52,367 nt of DNA from Bradyrhizobium sp. RP6 (GTDB lineage: Bacteria; Pseudomonadota; Alphaproteobacteria; Rhizobiales; Xanthobacteraceae): NCBI RefSeq assembly GCF_003837805.1, contig NZ_RQIT01000035.1:1-52367 (forward strand). The letters run 5' to 3'. The position numbers and the translations under genes were made by a program. The notes below the pieces were generated by a model. That model was given only the letters and a program-made list of their open reading frames with translations, ran no database searches and was not told where the DNA came from. Positions 41,935-50,521 of this stretch are shown here, one piece after another; the first letter of the stretch is position 1; every line of letters begins with the position of its first letter.

Positions 41935-42801
41935 CTACCGCCTCGGCGCTGCCGCCGGTCTCGGCGGCTCGGGCGGCGGGGCGGGCTGCGACGAGTTGCT
42001 GGCGCCAAACAGCACGCGGGTCGGGTTGCGGTCGAAATTGTTCACAGCGCGGCTGATGTCGCCGAGGGTGCGGCGGCCGTCGGCCATCAGCGCGCCGGAG
42101 CGCTTGTCGAAATCGTCGGCGAGTTCGCGGATCGACTTCACCGCCTGGAACAGCTCGCCGCCGTCCTTGCCGCCGGCCAGCGTGTTGAGGCCGAGCATGA
42201 GATTGTCGGCCTTGAGCATCACGCCGTCGACCTTGGCCATGACGGCGTCGATCTTCTCGGAATTGCGCGCCAGCGAGTTGGTGAAGGTCTCGAGGTTCTT
42301 CAGTGAGTTCTTCACCGATTCCTGATTGTCGGCGACGATCTTGTTGACGTTCTGCAACGTGGCGCGGATCGCCTCGGTGACGTCCTGGAGCTTGTTGGGA
42401 TCGGCGGTGAGCGTCGGGATGCCGTCCTGGTCGAGCGGCGGCGGGGCCGCCGCCTCGTCGCCGCCCTTGAGCGAGATTGCGGCGACCCCGGTGAGGCCCT
42501 GGAATTCGAGGCCGACCAGAGTGTCCTTGCGGATCGGTGCGTTGTTCTCGATCATGGCGAGTGCGACAACCCGCCGCGGGTTGTCCAGCTTCACCGAGAC
42601 CACCTCGCCCACCCTGATACCGTTGAAATTGACGCTCCCGCCGTTGCGCAGGCCCGCCGCCGGCCCCTCGAACACGACGCGCAGAGGGCTGCGCTGCTTG
42701 GTGGCGTGCAGCGACTGGAACCACAGCACGAAGCCGATCGCCGCGGCGATCACTGCCAGCGTGAACGAGCCGATCAATACGTAATTCGCCCGCGTTTCCA
42801 T
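41935..42801 (-). CDS. mlaD: MlaD-like MCE-domain substrate-binding protein
   Basis: This 288-residue inner-membrane-anchored periplasmic protein belongs to the Mla (maintenance of lipid asymmetry) type transporter. The N-terminal membrane anchor is NYVLIGSFTLAVIAAAIGFV (about 6-25). The MCE domain is VVFEGPAAGLRNGGSVNFNG, VGEVVSVKLDNPRRVVALAM, LVGLEFQGLTGVAAISLKGG (about 42-115). A helical region follows (LQDVTEAIRATLQNVNKIVA) and then a Pro/Ala-rich tail. The gap to the ATP-binding subunit gene is 29 bp, so it is third in an operon with the permease and ATPase. No MlaC or MlaA gene is in this stretch. Confidence 0.9.
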   Translation of the reverse strand: METRANYVLIGSFTLAVIAAAIGFVLWFQSLHATKQRSPLRVVFEGPAAGLRNGGSVNFNGIRVGEVVSVKLDNPRRVVALAMIENNAPIRKDTLVGLEFQGLTGVAAISLKGGDEAAAPPPLDQDGIPTLTADPNKLQDVTEAIRATLQNVNKIVADNQESVKNSLKNLETFTNSLARNSEKIDAVMAKVDGVMLKADNLMLGLNTLAGGKDGGELFQAVKSIRELADDFDKRSGALMADGRRTLGDISRAVNNFDRNPTRVLFGASNSSQPAPPPEPPRPAAAPRR

Positions 42802-42830
42802 CAGGTGCTCCGGCTACTCGACCCAGCTAT

Positions 42831-43613
42831 TCAACCCATGACCGCGCGGGCGCGCTTGCCATGAAAATACTGCCTCAGCCAGGGATGCTGCGAGGCCTGC
42901 ATGTCGGCGATCGACCCTGCCGCAATGATCTTACCGTTCCCTAAAACGGCGATGCGATCACATGCTGTGTAGAGGCTGTCGAGGTCGTGAGTTACCATGA
43001 AAACTGTCAGCCCCAAAGTGCGCTGGAGGGTCCTGACCAGCTCGTCGAAGTCGCCGGCGCCGATCGGGTCGAGGCCGGAGGTCGGCTCGTCCAGGAAGAC
43101 GAGGTCCGGATCGAGCGACAGCGCGCGTGCCAGCGCCACGCGCTTGATCATGCCGCCGGAGAGCTCGGACGGAAAACGCTCGGCGACTTCCGGCTTGAGC
43201 CCGACCATGGTGAGCTTGGCCATGGTGATCTCGTCCATCAGGCGCTGCGAGACGCGCAAATATTCGCGCATCGGAAACTGGATGTTCTGCCCGACGGTGA
43301 GCGAGGAGAACAGCGCGCCCTGCTGGAACAGCACGCCCCAGCGCCGCTCCACGTTGCGCCGCTGCGACGTGCTGGAGGAATCGAGGTCGACGCCGAACAC
43401 CTCGATCGAGCCCGCGACCTTCGGCACGAGGCCGATGATGGTGCGCGTCAGCACCGACTTGCCCGCACCCGATGGGCCGACAAATCCCAAAATCTCGCCG
43501 CGCTTGACGTCGAGATTGAGCCCGTCGAGCACGCGCGTCGTGCCGAACTGCACGGTGATGTCGCGAACGCGGATGATGGGATCCTGAATCTCGCTTTGAG
43601 CTTCTTTTGCCAT
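42831..43613 (-). CDS. mlaF: MlaF-like ABC transporter ATP-binding subunit
   Basis: This is a 260-residue ABC ATPase that energises phospholipid movement with MlaE. Walker A: GFVGPSGAGKSVLTRTIIGL; Q-loop: WGVLFQQGALFSSLTVGQNI; signature: PSELSGGMIKRVALARALSL; Walker B: DLVFLDEPTSGLDPIGAGDF; H-loop: FMVTHDLDSLYTACDR. The GALFSS segment after the Q-loop is typical of MlaF. ATG at 43613 lies two bases after the permease stop, giving probable translational coupling. The C-terminus (QASQHPWLRQYFHGKRARAV) ends at 42831. Confidence 0.93.
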   Translation of the reverse strand: MAKEAQSEIQDPIIRVRDITVQFGTTRVLDGLNLDVKRGEILGFVGPSGAGKSVLTRTIIGLVPKVAGSIEVFGVDLDSSSTSQRRNVERRWGVLFQQGALFSSLTVGQNIQFPMREYLRVSQRLMDEITMAKLTMVGLKPEVAERFPSELSGGMIKRVALARALSLDPDLVFLDEPTSGLDPIGAGDFDELVRTLQRTLGLTVFMVTHDLDSLYTACDRIAVLGNGKIIAAGSIADMQASQHPWLRQYFHGKRARAVMG

Positions 43614-43615
43614 CG

Positions 43616-44749
43616 TCACATCCCGATCGAGGCGAAGAAGATGGCGAACACCCCGTCCATGACGATGACGAAGAAGATGCCCTTCACCACCGATGCCGTG
43701 GTGTGCTGTCCCAGCGATTCCGCGCTGCCCTGCACGGCGAGCCCTTCGACACAGGCGACGATGCCGATCACGGCGGCCATGACGGGCGCCTTCACCATGC
43801 CGACGATGAAATGATCGATCGAGATGGCGTCGCGCAGGCGCAGCAGGAAGGCCTCGGGTTCGACCCCGCCATAGAGCCAGGCGACCAGACCACCGCCATA
43901 GAGCGCAGCCATGGCGCCGAGGAAAGCGAGAATCGGCAGCGCCAGCACCAGCGCCAGCATGCGCGGCAGCACCAGAACCTCGATCGGGTCGAAGCCCATG
44001 GTGCGCAGCGCGTCGATCTCCTCGCGCATCTTCATCGAGCCGAGCTCGGCGGTGTAGGCGCTGCCCGAACGTCCCGCGACCATGATCGCGACCAGCAAGA
44101 CGCCGATCTCGCGCAGCACCAGCACGCCGAGCATGTCGACAACGAAGATGTCGGCGCCGAAGCGGCGGAAATGGAAGATGCCTTGTTGCGCGATGATGCA
44201 ACCGATCAGGAAGGTGATCAGCACGATGATCGGCACCGCGCGCCAGCAGACCTGCTCCATGTGGTGCACGGTCGAGGTCAGGCGGAACGAGCGCGGGTGG
44301 ATCAGGACGCGAAACCCCGCCGCGAGCACGGCGCCGAGCATGTCGACGAGGCCCGCCACGGTCCCGGCCACACCGGCCACGGCCCGGCCGATCTGCTCCA
44401 TCATGCCGGAGATGGTGATCGTGCTGCCGTCGACCACAGGGGTCGCCCTGACCCGCCGCACCTCGTCGACGAGGCTGGAATAATTGGCGGAGAGGCCCGC
44501 GATCTGCGCTTCGACGGTGCCTTGGGTCAGGCTGCGGCGCAGGCGCTCGATCAGCCAGGCCCCGAACGTGTCGAGCTTGGCGACTTCGGAGACGTCGATG
44601 AAGATGCTTTGCGGGGTGCCGGCGAGCTTCTCGGCGTCAGCCACCATCCGCTCCAGGACCGGCGCGAAGCTCGCGGTCCAGGTCCCGGTAGCGCAAAGTG
44701 CCAGCGCGTTGCCCTTGGTAATCCGTTCGAGCTTCGGATCGCTATTCAA
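43616..44749 (-). CDS. mlaE: MlaE-like permease fused to an N-terminal STAS (MlaB-like) domain
   Basis: This 377-residue protein has residues 1-105 forming a STAS-type domain (TWTASFAPVLERMVADAEKL, IFIDVSEVAKLDTFGAWLIE), as in MlaB. The remainder is the MlaE permease with about six membrane helices: VPIIVLITFLIGCIIAQQGI, ADIFVVDMLGVLVLREIGVL, and the conserved ARTGSAYTAELGSM-type stretch (here AGRSGSAYTAELGSMKMREE). In E. coli MlaB is a separate protein; here it is fused. The start is TTG at 44749 with GGGAGCGG upstream; the alternative internal methionines would cut the STAS domain. It is first in the operon mlaE-mlaF-mlaD. Confidence 0.88.
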   Translation of the reverse strand: MNSDPKLERITKGNALALCATGTWTASFAPVLERMVADAEKLAGTPQSIFIDVSEVAKLDTFGAWLIERLRRSLTQGTVEAQIAGLSANYSSLVDEVRRVRATPVVDGSTITISGMMEQIGRAVAGVAGTVAGLVDMLGAVLAAGFRVLIHPRSFRLTSTVHHMEQVCWRAVPIIVLITFLIGCIIAQQGIFHFRRFGADIFVVDMLGVLVLREIGVLLVAIMVAGRSGSAYTAELGSMKMREEIDALRTMGFDPIEVLVLPRMLALVLALPILAFLGAMAALYGGGLVAWLYGGVEPEAFLLRLRDAISIDHFIVGMVKAPVMAAVIGIVACVEGLAVQGSAESLGQHTTASVVKGIFFVIVMDGVFAIFFASIGM

Positions 44750-44883
44750 GATGTCCGCTCCCGTGCCGGGGCGGAGAAAATCAGATGGTTGCGCACGCGC
44801 CCTTACCCAGAGAAGGTATCCCCAAGTGGTTAATGTTAGTTCCTACAGGTAACTAGCAGGTTCAGATTTCGCCAGAGTTCAAA

Positions 44884-45879
44884 ATGACTTCCATGAAATT
44901 TGCAACTTTGGCGGCGCGAATCGAGCGCTTCCCGATCGCCGGCAGCTTTACCATCAGCCGGGGCGCCAAAACCGAGGCGGTGACCGTCGTGGCGGAGGTA
45001 AGCCGGGACGGCCTGAACGGCCGCGGCGAGTGCGTGCCCTATCCCCGCTACGGCGAGACACCGGAGGCGACCCTTGCCGCCATCCAGGCCATGCAACAGG
45101 CCGTCGCGGGCGGGCTGACGCGGCAGGCCCTCCAGGCCGCCATGCCCCCCGGTGCGGCCCGCAACGCCCTGGATTGCGCCCTGATTGACCTCGAGGCCAA
45201 GGCGGTGGGCCTGCGGGCCTGGAACCTGCTCGGCCGCCCGGAGCCCGGCGAGCGCACCACCGCCTACACGATCTCGTTAGGTGCCCCCGAGGACATGGCC
45301 GCGGCGACCGCCAAAGCGGCGCACCGGCCCCTGCTCAAGATCAAGCTCGGCGGCGACGGCGATCCGGAGCGAATCGCAGCCGTGCGCAAGGCCGCCCCCA
45401 AATCGGAGCTGATCGTCGACGCCAACGAGGCCTGGACCGAGGCCAATCTGGAGCACAATCTTGCCGCCTGCGCCGCGGCGGGCGTCACCCTGGTGGAGCA
45501 GCCGCTGCCATCAGGCAAGGACGAGGCGCTGGCGCGGATCAAGCGGCCGCTCGCGGTCTGCGCCGACGAGAGCGTGCATGACCGCTCATCGCTCGCGCCC
45601 CTGCGCGAACGCTATGATGCCGTGAACATCAAGCTCGACAAGACCGGCGGCCTCACCGAGGCGCTTGCCATGGCCGATGCCGCGCAGGCGCTCGGCTTCG
45701 AGATCATGATCGGCTGCATGGTCGCAACCTCTCTGTCGATGGCGCCTGCGATGCTGGTGACGCCGCAGGCGCGTTTCGTCGATCTCGACGGCCCCTTGCT
45801 GCTGGCGCGCGACCGCGATCACGGACTGCGCTATGACGGCAGCCTGGTTTATCCGCCTGATTCCGCGCTGTGGGGATGA
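44884..45879 (+). CDS. Dipeptide epimerase (L-Ala-D/L-Glu epimerase type)
   Basis: This 331-residue enolase-superfamily protein is of the mandelate racemase/muconate lactonising subgroup. The motifs LLKIKLGGDGDPERIAAVRK (K-x-K), SELIVDANEAWTEANLEHNL, VTLVEQPLPSGKDEAL and RPLAVCADESVHDR (metal ligands D, E, D) are present, with NIKLDKTGGLTEALAMADAA as the second catalytic lysine. This KLDKTGG pattern together with GCMVATSLSMAPA is typical of the L-Ala-D/L-Glu epimerase family (EC 5.1.1.20), which recycles murein peptides. Specificity could be for another dipeptide. ATG at 44884 gives a full-length protein. Its 3' end overlaps that of the MFS gene on the other strand by 31 bp. Confidence 0.9.
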   Translation: MTSMKFATLAARIERFPIAGSFTISRGAKTEAVTVVAEVSRDGLNGRGECVPYPRYGETPEATLAAIQAMQQAVAGGLTRQALQAAMPPGAARNALDCALIDLEAKAVGLRAWNLLGRPEPGERTTAYTISLGAPEDMAAATAKAAHRPLLKIKLGGDGDPERIAAVRKAAPKSELIVDANEAWTEANLEHNLAACAAAGVTLVEQPLPSGKDEALARIKRPLAVCADESVHDRSSLAPLRERYDAVNIKLDKTGGLTEALAMADAAQALGFEIMIGCMVATSLSMAPAMLVTPQARFVDLDGPLLLARDRDHGLRYDGSLVYPPDSALWG

Positions 45880-47045
45880 GCCGTGAACCGGTGCCGCGCC
45901 GACCAGATGACGAGCGCCCCGAGGCCGGCCATCGCGGCCATCACGTAATATAGACCGTCGCCGATGCGGGCGTAGATCGCGCCTGACGCGATCGAGGTCG
46001 CCGCGCCGAGCAGTCCGTTGCAAGCGGCATAATAGCCCTGCCCCCGCGCGATCTGATGCGCCGGGACGCGCTGCACCAGGAGATTCATTGTCCCGACAAT
46101 GGTCATGCCGAAGGTGAGGCCATGTCCGAGCTGCACGATCGCGAGCAGCGCGAGCGGCGGTTCATGCGCGGTGACGATCCAGCGCACCACCGCGCTGAGC
46201 CCCCCGATCGCGATCATCGTGGACGGGTGGAGCGAAAAGCGCGGCGACAGCGCGAACACGAAAATCTCGGCGATCACGCCCAGCGTCCACAGGCCCGCGA
46301 TCGTCAGCCCACTGATCCCATGGAGCTGCCAGTTGATGGCCGAGAAGGTATAATAGGCGACATGGCTGCCCTGGATCAGCGCGGCCGAGGCGATGACCGC
46401 CCAGAAGCCGGCATCGCGCAGCAGCGCCTTGCCGGCATGTCTCTCCGTCGTCCTGTGCCTGACATCGTCGAGCGGCTGAAGCAGCAAGCTGGCGAGAACC
46501 GCAACGACCGCCCAGGCCACGATGACCCAGATCAGATCGCGCGCCGCGATGACGTCGACGAGATAGCCGCAGGCGAGCGAGCCGGCGGCGAACGCCGCCG
46601 AGCCCCACAGCCGCAGGGGTCCGTAGTCGAGCCCGTAGCGGGCGACACCGCGCAGCGCATAGGCATCGGTCAGCGGCATCGTCGGCGTCCACATCATGCA
46701 GGTCAGCGCATAGATCAGGAACAGTGCCAGCGGCTGCTGCTGTAGTCCGACCGCCGTCAAGCCGATCGCGGTCGCCAGCACCGACACCATCATGGCGGCG
46801 CGAATGGCATGCCGCTTCTCGGCGAACGCCGTGACCTGCGGCAGCGTGGTGAAGCGCGTGATCGCCGGCAGCGCGTTGATGAGCCCGATCCAGGCCGCGT
46901 CGATGCCGATCGCCTTCAGCCAGACCGGGAAGAACGGCAGATGCGTTCCCGAGACCGCGAACACGGCCGAATAGAACAGGGCGAGGCTCACGGCGAATCG
47001 CCGCTTCTTCGCTGCCGCGATGGGAATTTGTGATTCGGACTGCAT
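45849..47045 (-). CDS. MFS permease, phenylpropionate/nucleoside-symporter-like
   Basis: This 398-residue MFS protein has about 12 transmembrane helices: RFAVSLALFYSAVFAVSGTH, with LPFFPVWLKAIGIDAAWIGL, a pattern of the HcaT/LacY-like group (MFS_1_like). The loop motif RLWGSAAFAAGSLACGYLVD and the later FVFALSPRFSLHPSTMIAIG agree. The substrate is not known. The ATG at 47045 (MQSESQIPIAAAKKRRFAVS) is the first with a charged stretch before helix 1. It is convergent with the epimerase gene with a 31-bp tail overlap, and divergent from the gene at 47121 with a 75-bp shared promoter gap. A role in taking up peptides or acids for the epimerase is speculation. Confidence 0.85.
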   Translation of the reverse strand: MQSESQIPIAAAKKRRFAVSLALFYSAVFAVSGTHLPFFPVWLKAIGIDAAWIGLINALPAITRFTTLPQVTAFAEKRHAIRAAMMVSVLATAIGLTAVGLQQQPLALFLIYALTCMMWTPTMPLTDAYALRGVARYGLDYGPLRLWGSAAFAAGSLACGYLVDVIAARDLIWVIVAWAVVAVLASLLLQPLDDVRHRTTERHAGKALLRDAGFWAVIASAALIQGSHVAYYTFSAINWQLHGISGLTIAGLWTLGVIAEIFVFALSPRFSLHPSTMIAIGGLSAVVRWIVTAHEPPLALLAIVQLGHGLTFGMTIVGTMNLLVQRVPAHQIARGQGYYAACNGLLGAATSIASGAIYARIGDGLYYVMAAMAGLGALVIWSARHRFTAHPHSAESGG

Positions 47046-47120
47046 CAAACCAATTGCGATTCGGTCGATATCGTGGTGATCGTTACAGTAGCGCGCACTG
47101 ATTTGCGCGACGAGATTGTC

Positions 47121-48551
47121 ATGGCCAACGAAGCATTCGCCCTCTCGCCCATGTCTGCCCGCGCGGCCGAGCCGAACGAGCAGGATTACGACGCGATCCG
47201 CGAAGCCTTCATGGAGACCGCGCGCGGCCGCTGGTTCCTCGGCGAATACGCCAAGCGCAACCGCAATGCCGACACAAGCATGGTCCTGGATGCGGTCGCC
47301 AGAATCGAAGAAACCCTTGCGGCGCAGCGACAACCCGTCGTCGAGGACCGCCTGCCCGAAGCGCTGGTCGAGATCCGCCGCGCCATTCGCGAGGCCGAGA
47401 CGATCGCGATCGCGGCGTTCGATCCCGCCGCGATCGAGGCGAGCCTCGCGCCGATCCCGCGCGGCGTGCGCATCATCAAGGAGATCTCCTGGCGCTGGCG
47501 CGAGATCGGCGCCGACGGGCGAATCTGCGACCTCATTGATTCGCAGCTCGCCTCGATCGAGGCCGCCTGCGGGCAGATCTCGACCCTTGATCCTCGCGTC
47601 GAGCTCAAGGCTGCGTTCGATCTGCTGAAGGATCGGGTCGAGCAGCTCGACGGCGGCGCAACGCCGCAGGCCGCGTCGGCTCCGGCGCAGGAGGCACCAC
47701 CATCGGTCGCAGAAGCCTCGCCCGTCGAGACGGCGCCGGCCGCGATGGCGGGCGATGCCCCCGTGGCTTTTACGGAGACGCGCGAAGAGATCGCAGCAGC
47801 TCCGGAACTCGATGCAGCCGTCGAAGCAACGGCGGTCCCTGAAGCCGCCGCCATAGCCGAGCAGGCGATGGACGCGGCTGTCACACAGGAGATCGCGGCC
47901 GAAAGCCAGATTCCTGTCGAAAGCGCAGCGCTCGAAAACATCGCGCCTGATGATGCCGAGCTCGAACCCGTCGCGTTTGAAGAGCCGGCCCCTGAGCCGG
48001 AGGCCTTGACGGAATCAAACGAGGAGTTCTCGCTCGACGCCGCAGCCGAGGCCGAGGACGAAGCCATCCTTGAGGCCATCGCGATGGAGATGGCCGCGCC
48101 CGATCCCGACTTCGACGAGATCATCGAGCCGGTGGAGATGGCAGCCGCGACGCCGGAGCCGGCGCCCTCGGATGTCGTGGCGCCGATTGCTACCGCGCAT
48201 CCGGAGTCGGTCGCAGCCGAGCCGGTCATCGCAGCCATCGCCGAAGAGCCCGCCGCGGACGCGCCGATCGCGCTGGACTCGCTCGCGCGTCTCACCGACG
48301 CCATCGCGGAAGCCGCCGCCGAAGTGATGGAGCAGCAGGCTCCGGCCATGGCGGCCGCCGCATCAATGGCGGCAGCCCCGACTGCGAAGCTGCCGATGCC
48401 CTCGCCCCTGCCCGCATCCATGTCCGACGCCTCGCTGGGCGCCACCATCCTCGCCAGCGGCATCCTGCAAAAACCCCGCGCACCGGTCAACGACCCGCTC
48501 GCCCCGATCCGCCGCATGACCCAGGCCGAGAAGATAGCGTTCTTCTCGTAA
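47121..48551 (+). CDS. Protein of unknown function with conserved N-terminal domain and acidic low-complexity tail
   Basis: This is a 476-residue protein. The N-terminal 170 residues are helical and recognisable as a recurrent alphaproteobacterial type (QDYDAIREAFMETARGRWFL, GEYAKRNRNADTSMVLDAVA, then GVRIIKEISWRWREIGADGR and DLIDSQLASIEAACGQISTL). The remaining 280 residues are Ala/Glu/Pro-rich, acidic and apparently disordered (for example EEFSLDAAAEAEDEAILEAI). A short conserved-looking end is PVNDPLAPIRRMTQAEKIAF. No enzyme motif. No signal peptide or membrane segment. ATG at 47121 follows CGAGATTGTC, a weak RBS. Function is unknown; the tail may be a spacer or binding platform. Confidence 0.72.
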   Translation: MANEAFALSPMSARAAEPNEQDYDAIREAFMETARGRWFLGEYAKRNRNADTSMVLDAVARIEETLAAQRQPVVEDRLPEALVEIRRAIREAETIAIAAFDPAAIEASLAPIPRGVRIIKEISWRWREIGADGRICDLIDSQLASIEAACGQISTLDPRVELKAAFDLLKDRVEQLDGGATPQAASAPAQEAPPSVAEASPVETAPAAMAGDAPVAFTETREEIAAAPELDAAVEATAVPEAAAIAEQAMDAAVTQEIAAESQIPVESAALENIAPDDAELEPVAFEEPAPEPEALTESNEEFSLDAAAEAEDEAILEAIAMEMAAPDPDFDEIIEPVEMAAATPEPAPSDVVAPIATAHPESVAAEPVIAAIAEEPAADAPIALDSLARLTDAIAEAAAEVMEQQAPAMAAAASMAAAPTAKLPMPSPLPASMSDASLGATILASGILQKPRAPVNDPLAPIRRMTQAEKIAFFS

Positions 48552-48576
48552 GGAGCGCGCGCTCAGCCCACACTCT

Positions 48577-48645
48577 CATTGTGCGCGAAGCAATCCAGAA
48601 TCCCTCCGCGGAGACAGTCTGGATTGCTTCGCTGCGCTCGCAATG
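48577..48645. repeat. Palindromic intergenic repeat
   Basis: Arms CATTGTGCGCGAAGCAATCC (48577-48599 with AGA) and TCTGGATTGCTTCGCTGCGC (48618-48645 with the tail TCGCAATG) oppose each other; the left arm lacks a few bases of the right. The CATTGCGAGCG...AAGCAATCCAGA motif is a widespread Bradyrhizobium repeat. It sits between the stop at 48551 and the ATG at 48674. Confidence 0.7.
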
Positions 48646-48673
48646 ACGACGCTCGATCTTGGAACTCACGAAC

Positions 48674-49027
48674 ATGTCCCTCACCGAAGAGACCCTCACC
48701 CTCTGGAGGCCCGTCGGTCCAAAAGAGCTGGAGTTGATCCAGCAATCCGGCATGCGCGCGTTTCCGCCGCGCCTGCCCGACCAGCCGATCTTCTATCCGG
48801 TGCTGACCGAAGACTACGCCATCAAGATCGCGCGGGACTGGAATGTCCCGGCGAGCGGATCGGGCTTCGTGACCCGTTTTGCAGTCAAGCGCAGCTTCAT
48901 CGAAAAATACGACATGCAGGAAGCGGGCGGGCGCTCACATCTGGAGTACTGGATTCCGGCCGAGGACCTCGATGCGTTCAATGCCGCAATCGTCGGCTTG
49001 ATCGAGGTCGTTCGCAGCTTTCCCTAG
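48674..49027 (+). CDS. Small conserved protein of unknown function
   Basis: This 117-residue cytoplasmic protein has the segment LWRPVGPKELELIQQSGMRA, followed by FPPRLPDQPIFYPVLTEDYA and IKIARDWNVPASGSGFVTRF, then LEYWIPAEDLDAFNAAIVGL. I recall this type being labelled ADP-ribosylation/crystallin J1 in some genome annotations, but I see no catalytic motif of the ADP-ribosylglycohydrolase fold. The start is uncertain: ATG at 48674 is chosen over an in-frame TTG at 48659. It follows the palindromic repeat, so it probably has its own promoter or is transcribed from the gene before. Confidence 0.75.
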   Translation: MSLTEETLTLWRPVGPKELELIQQSGMRAFPPRLPDQPIFYPVLTEDYAIKIARDWNVPASGSGFVTRFAVKRSFIEKYDMQEAGGRSHLEYWIPAEDLDAFNAAIVGLIEVVRSFP

Positions 49028-49037
49028 CCGCCCCGCC

Positions 49038-49397
49038 TCACCCGCAATTCCACACCGCCCCGATCGGCGTGCGCGTCCAGCATGGGCCAAAGCTGCCGCC
49101 ATTGTAGCGGCCGCCGTTGAAGCCCGGGCGGCCGAAATAGTGCCACTCGCCGTCCCAGCGGTAATACTGAGGAACCGGGTCGATGTACCAATGGCGCCGG
49201 TCGTTGCGCGCGAGGCGGCGCATCGCGTCCTTCTGCTTGTAGAGCGGAATGCTGTTGCTCAGCGGCTGGCGATAGCCGGGCAGGAAGCCATAACCCTTCC
49301 AGACCGGCTTGGGACGCTTTTGCGCGGCCTCAGCGGGCGCGACGGCGGGGAGCAGACACAGGATGATGGCAACGAATAGACACATGAGGCGGGACAT
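49038..49397 (-). CDS. Small exported protein, function unknown
   Basis: This is a 119-residue protein with a signal peptide (MSRLMCLFVAIILCLLPAVA, PAEAAQ). The mature part is basic and aromatic (KRPKPVWKGYGFLPGYRQPL, HWYIDPVPQYYRWDGEWHYF), with a glycine-rich end GRPGFNGGRYNGGSFGPCWT and two cysteines near the C-terminus (GPCWT and WNCG) that could pair. No enzyme motif. It resembles the small secreted Gly/Tyr-rich proteins common in Bradyrhizobium. ATG at 49397 is chosen as the start just before the hydrophobic core. It is convergent with the gene before it, 10 bp apart. Confidence 0.75.
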   Translation of the reverse strand: MSRLMCLFVAIILCLLPAVAPAEAAQKRPKPVWKGYGFLPGYRQPLSNSIPLYKQKDAMRRLARNDRRHWYIDPVPQYYRWDGEWHYFGRPGFNGGRYNGGSFGPCWTRTPIGAVWNCG

Positions 49398-49536
49398 GAA
49401 TCGACGATAGACGCTCGCCTGTCGGAAGACCATTCAAATTCGAGTGGGAGGCTTTTTGCCGCTTCGACATGTCGGCCTGTCCCGTTAAGCTTGCCAGCGC
49501 AGCAGCAGCTGCGCGAATAATTTGCGGAGTGAACGC

Positions 49537-49920
49537 ATGTCTGAAACACCGCACATCGGCGCTTTCGCCATCGTTCCAAGCAACGATCTTGCTGCTGCAA
49601 TTCCGTTCTGGGAACGCCTCGGCTTCGCGCGCACGGGCGGCGATACCGGCTATGTCATCGTGACGGGCTGGGGATGCGAGGTGCATCTCACGCCAGCCGG
49701 GGACGGCCCGTGGCGCGTGCCGGAGCACAACCCCTTTGGCGTCTTCATTCGCACGCCGGAGGTCGAGGCCATCGCGGCGCGCGTGGACGATCTGATCATC
49801 CGTCCCGGCGGCGTGCTGCGTCACCGCGAATGGGGCATGTATGAAGTCGGCATCAACGGCCCTGACGGCCTCCTCGTTCGGATCGGCTGGCCCTCGGAGC
49901 TGATGAGGCCCGCTAGCTGA
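49537..49920 (+). CDS. Glyoxalase/bleomycin-resistance fold (VOC) protein
   Basis: This 127-residue VOC-superfamily protein starts IGAFAIVPSNDLAAAIPFWE, with RLGFARTGGDTGYVIV as the first beta-alpha-beta-beta unit. It continues VHLTPAGDGPWRVPEHNPFG and WGMYEVGINGPDGLLVRIGW as the second. The pattern is close to the bleomycin-binding/glyoxalase-like small proteins. In metal-dependent members, H and E residues (H in VHLTP, E in MYEVGI) bind the ion. The substrate is unknown. ATG at 49537 follows GCGGAGTGAACGC. Its 3' end overlaps the end of the fucU-like gene on the opposite strand by 8 bp. Confidence 0.85.
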   Translation: MSETPHIGAFAIVPSNDLAAAIPFWERLGFARTGGDTGYVIVTGWGCEVHLTPAGDGPWRVPEHNPFGVFIRTPEVEAIAARVDDLIIRPGGVLRHREWGMYEVGINGPDGLLVRIGWPSELMRPAS

Positions 49921-50356
49921 TCACGCCCTTCCGGATCAGGAAGCAGCCATAGGCTCGGCTGTCGCCGACCTGCACGACGCCAAAGCCTGCCGCCGCCGCC
50001 CGATAGAAATCCGCCCGTGAGAGCTTGCCGGGTGTGACGGGGTGACCGGCCGCGCGCGCGATCTCCGCCAGCACCGCATGCTGCACCTCGGGCACCCTAT
50101 CGGGATCGTCGACCGGCATCATCACGCGTACCGGATCGGGATCGAAATCGTCGAGCGGATAGACCGACATGATGGCGCGGATGGCGACCTCCATGCTCAT
50201 GCCCGGCAGCTGGATCAGACGCTGCGACGAGGTGCTCTGCGCGATCCGGGTGGCCGGGTGATTGGCATCGACCAAAACGAGGTCGTCGCCATGGCCCATC
50301 GCGGCGAGCAGCCAGAGCAAATCGGGGGTGAGGATCGGATCGATCGATTTCAGCAT
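49913..50356 (-). CDS. fucU: RbsD/FucU-family sugar mutarotase (L-fucose mutarotase-like)
   Basis: This 147-residue protein begins MLKSIDPILTPDLLWLLAAM, with GHGDDLVLVDANHPATRI (about 21-38), the RbsD/FucU core in which H22 and the D-x-N-H-P motif bind the sugar. It interconverts alpha and beta anomers (EC 5.1.3.29 for fucose). The second motif RRAIMSVYPLDDFD-like (here IRAIMSVYPLDDFDPDPVRV) and the ending GDSRAYGCFLIRKGV support FucU rather than RbsD. ATG at 50356 has GGGAGGAAG upstream. It is divergent from the caspase-like gene by 165 bp. Confidence 0.9.
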   Translation of the reverse strand: MLKSIDPILTPDLLWLLAAMGHGDDLVLVDANHPATRIAQSTSSQRLIQLPGMSMEVAIRAIMSVYPLDDFDPDPVRVMMPVDDPDRVPEVQHAVLAEIARAAGHPVTPGKLSRADFYRAAAAGFGVVQVGDSRAYGCFLIRKGVIS

Positions 50357-50521
50357 GTGGCGGACTTCCTCCCAATCGATCGTCAACCATAGCAGGTTCC
50401 GAGCGTGATCCAGATCACGTACGCAGCCACGGTGATAGGGATCACGGACGGCAAGGCTCGAACGCGGTCACGCTTCCTCGCAACCAATCTCGCATCGAGA
50501 TAAGTGCCAGAGGAGCACGCC

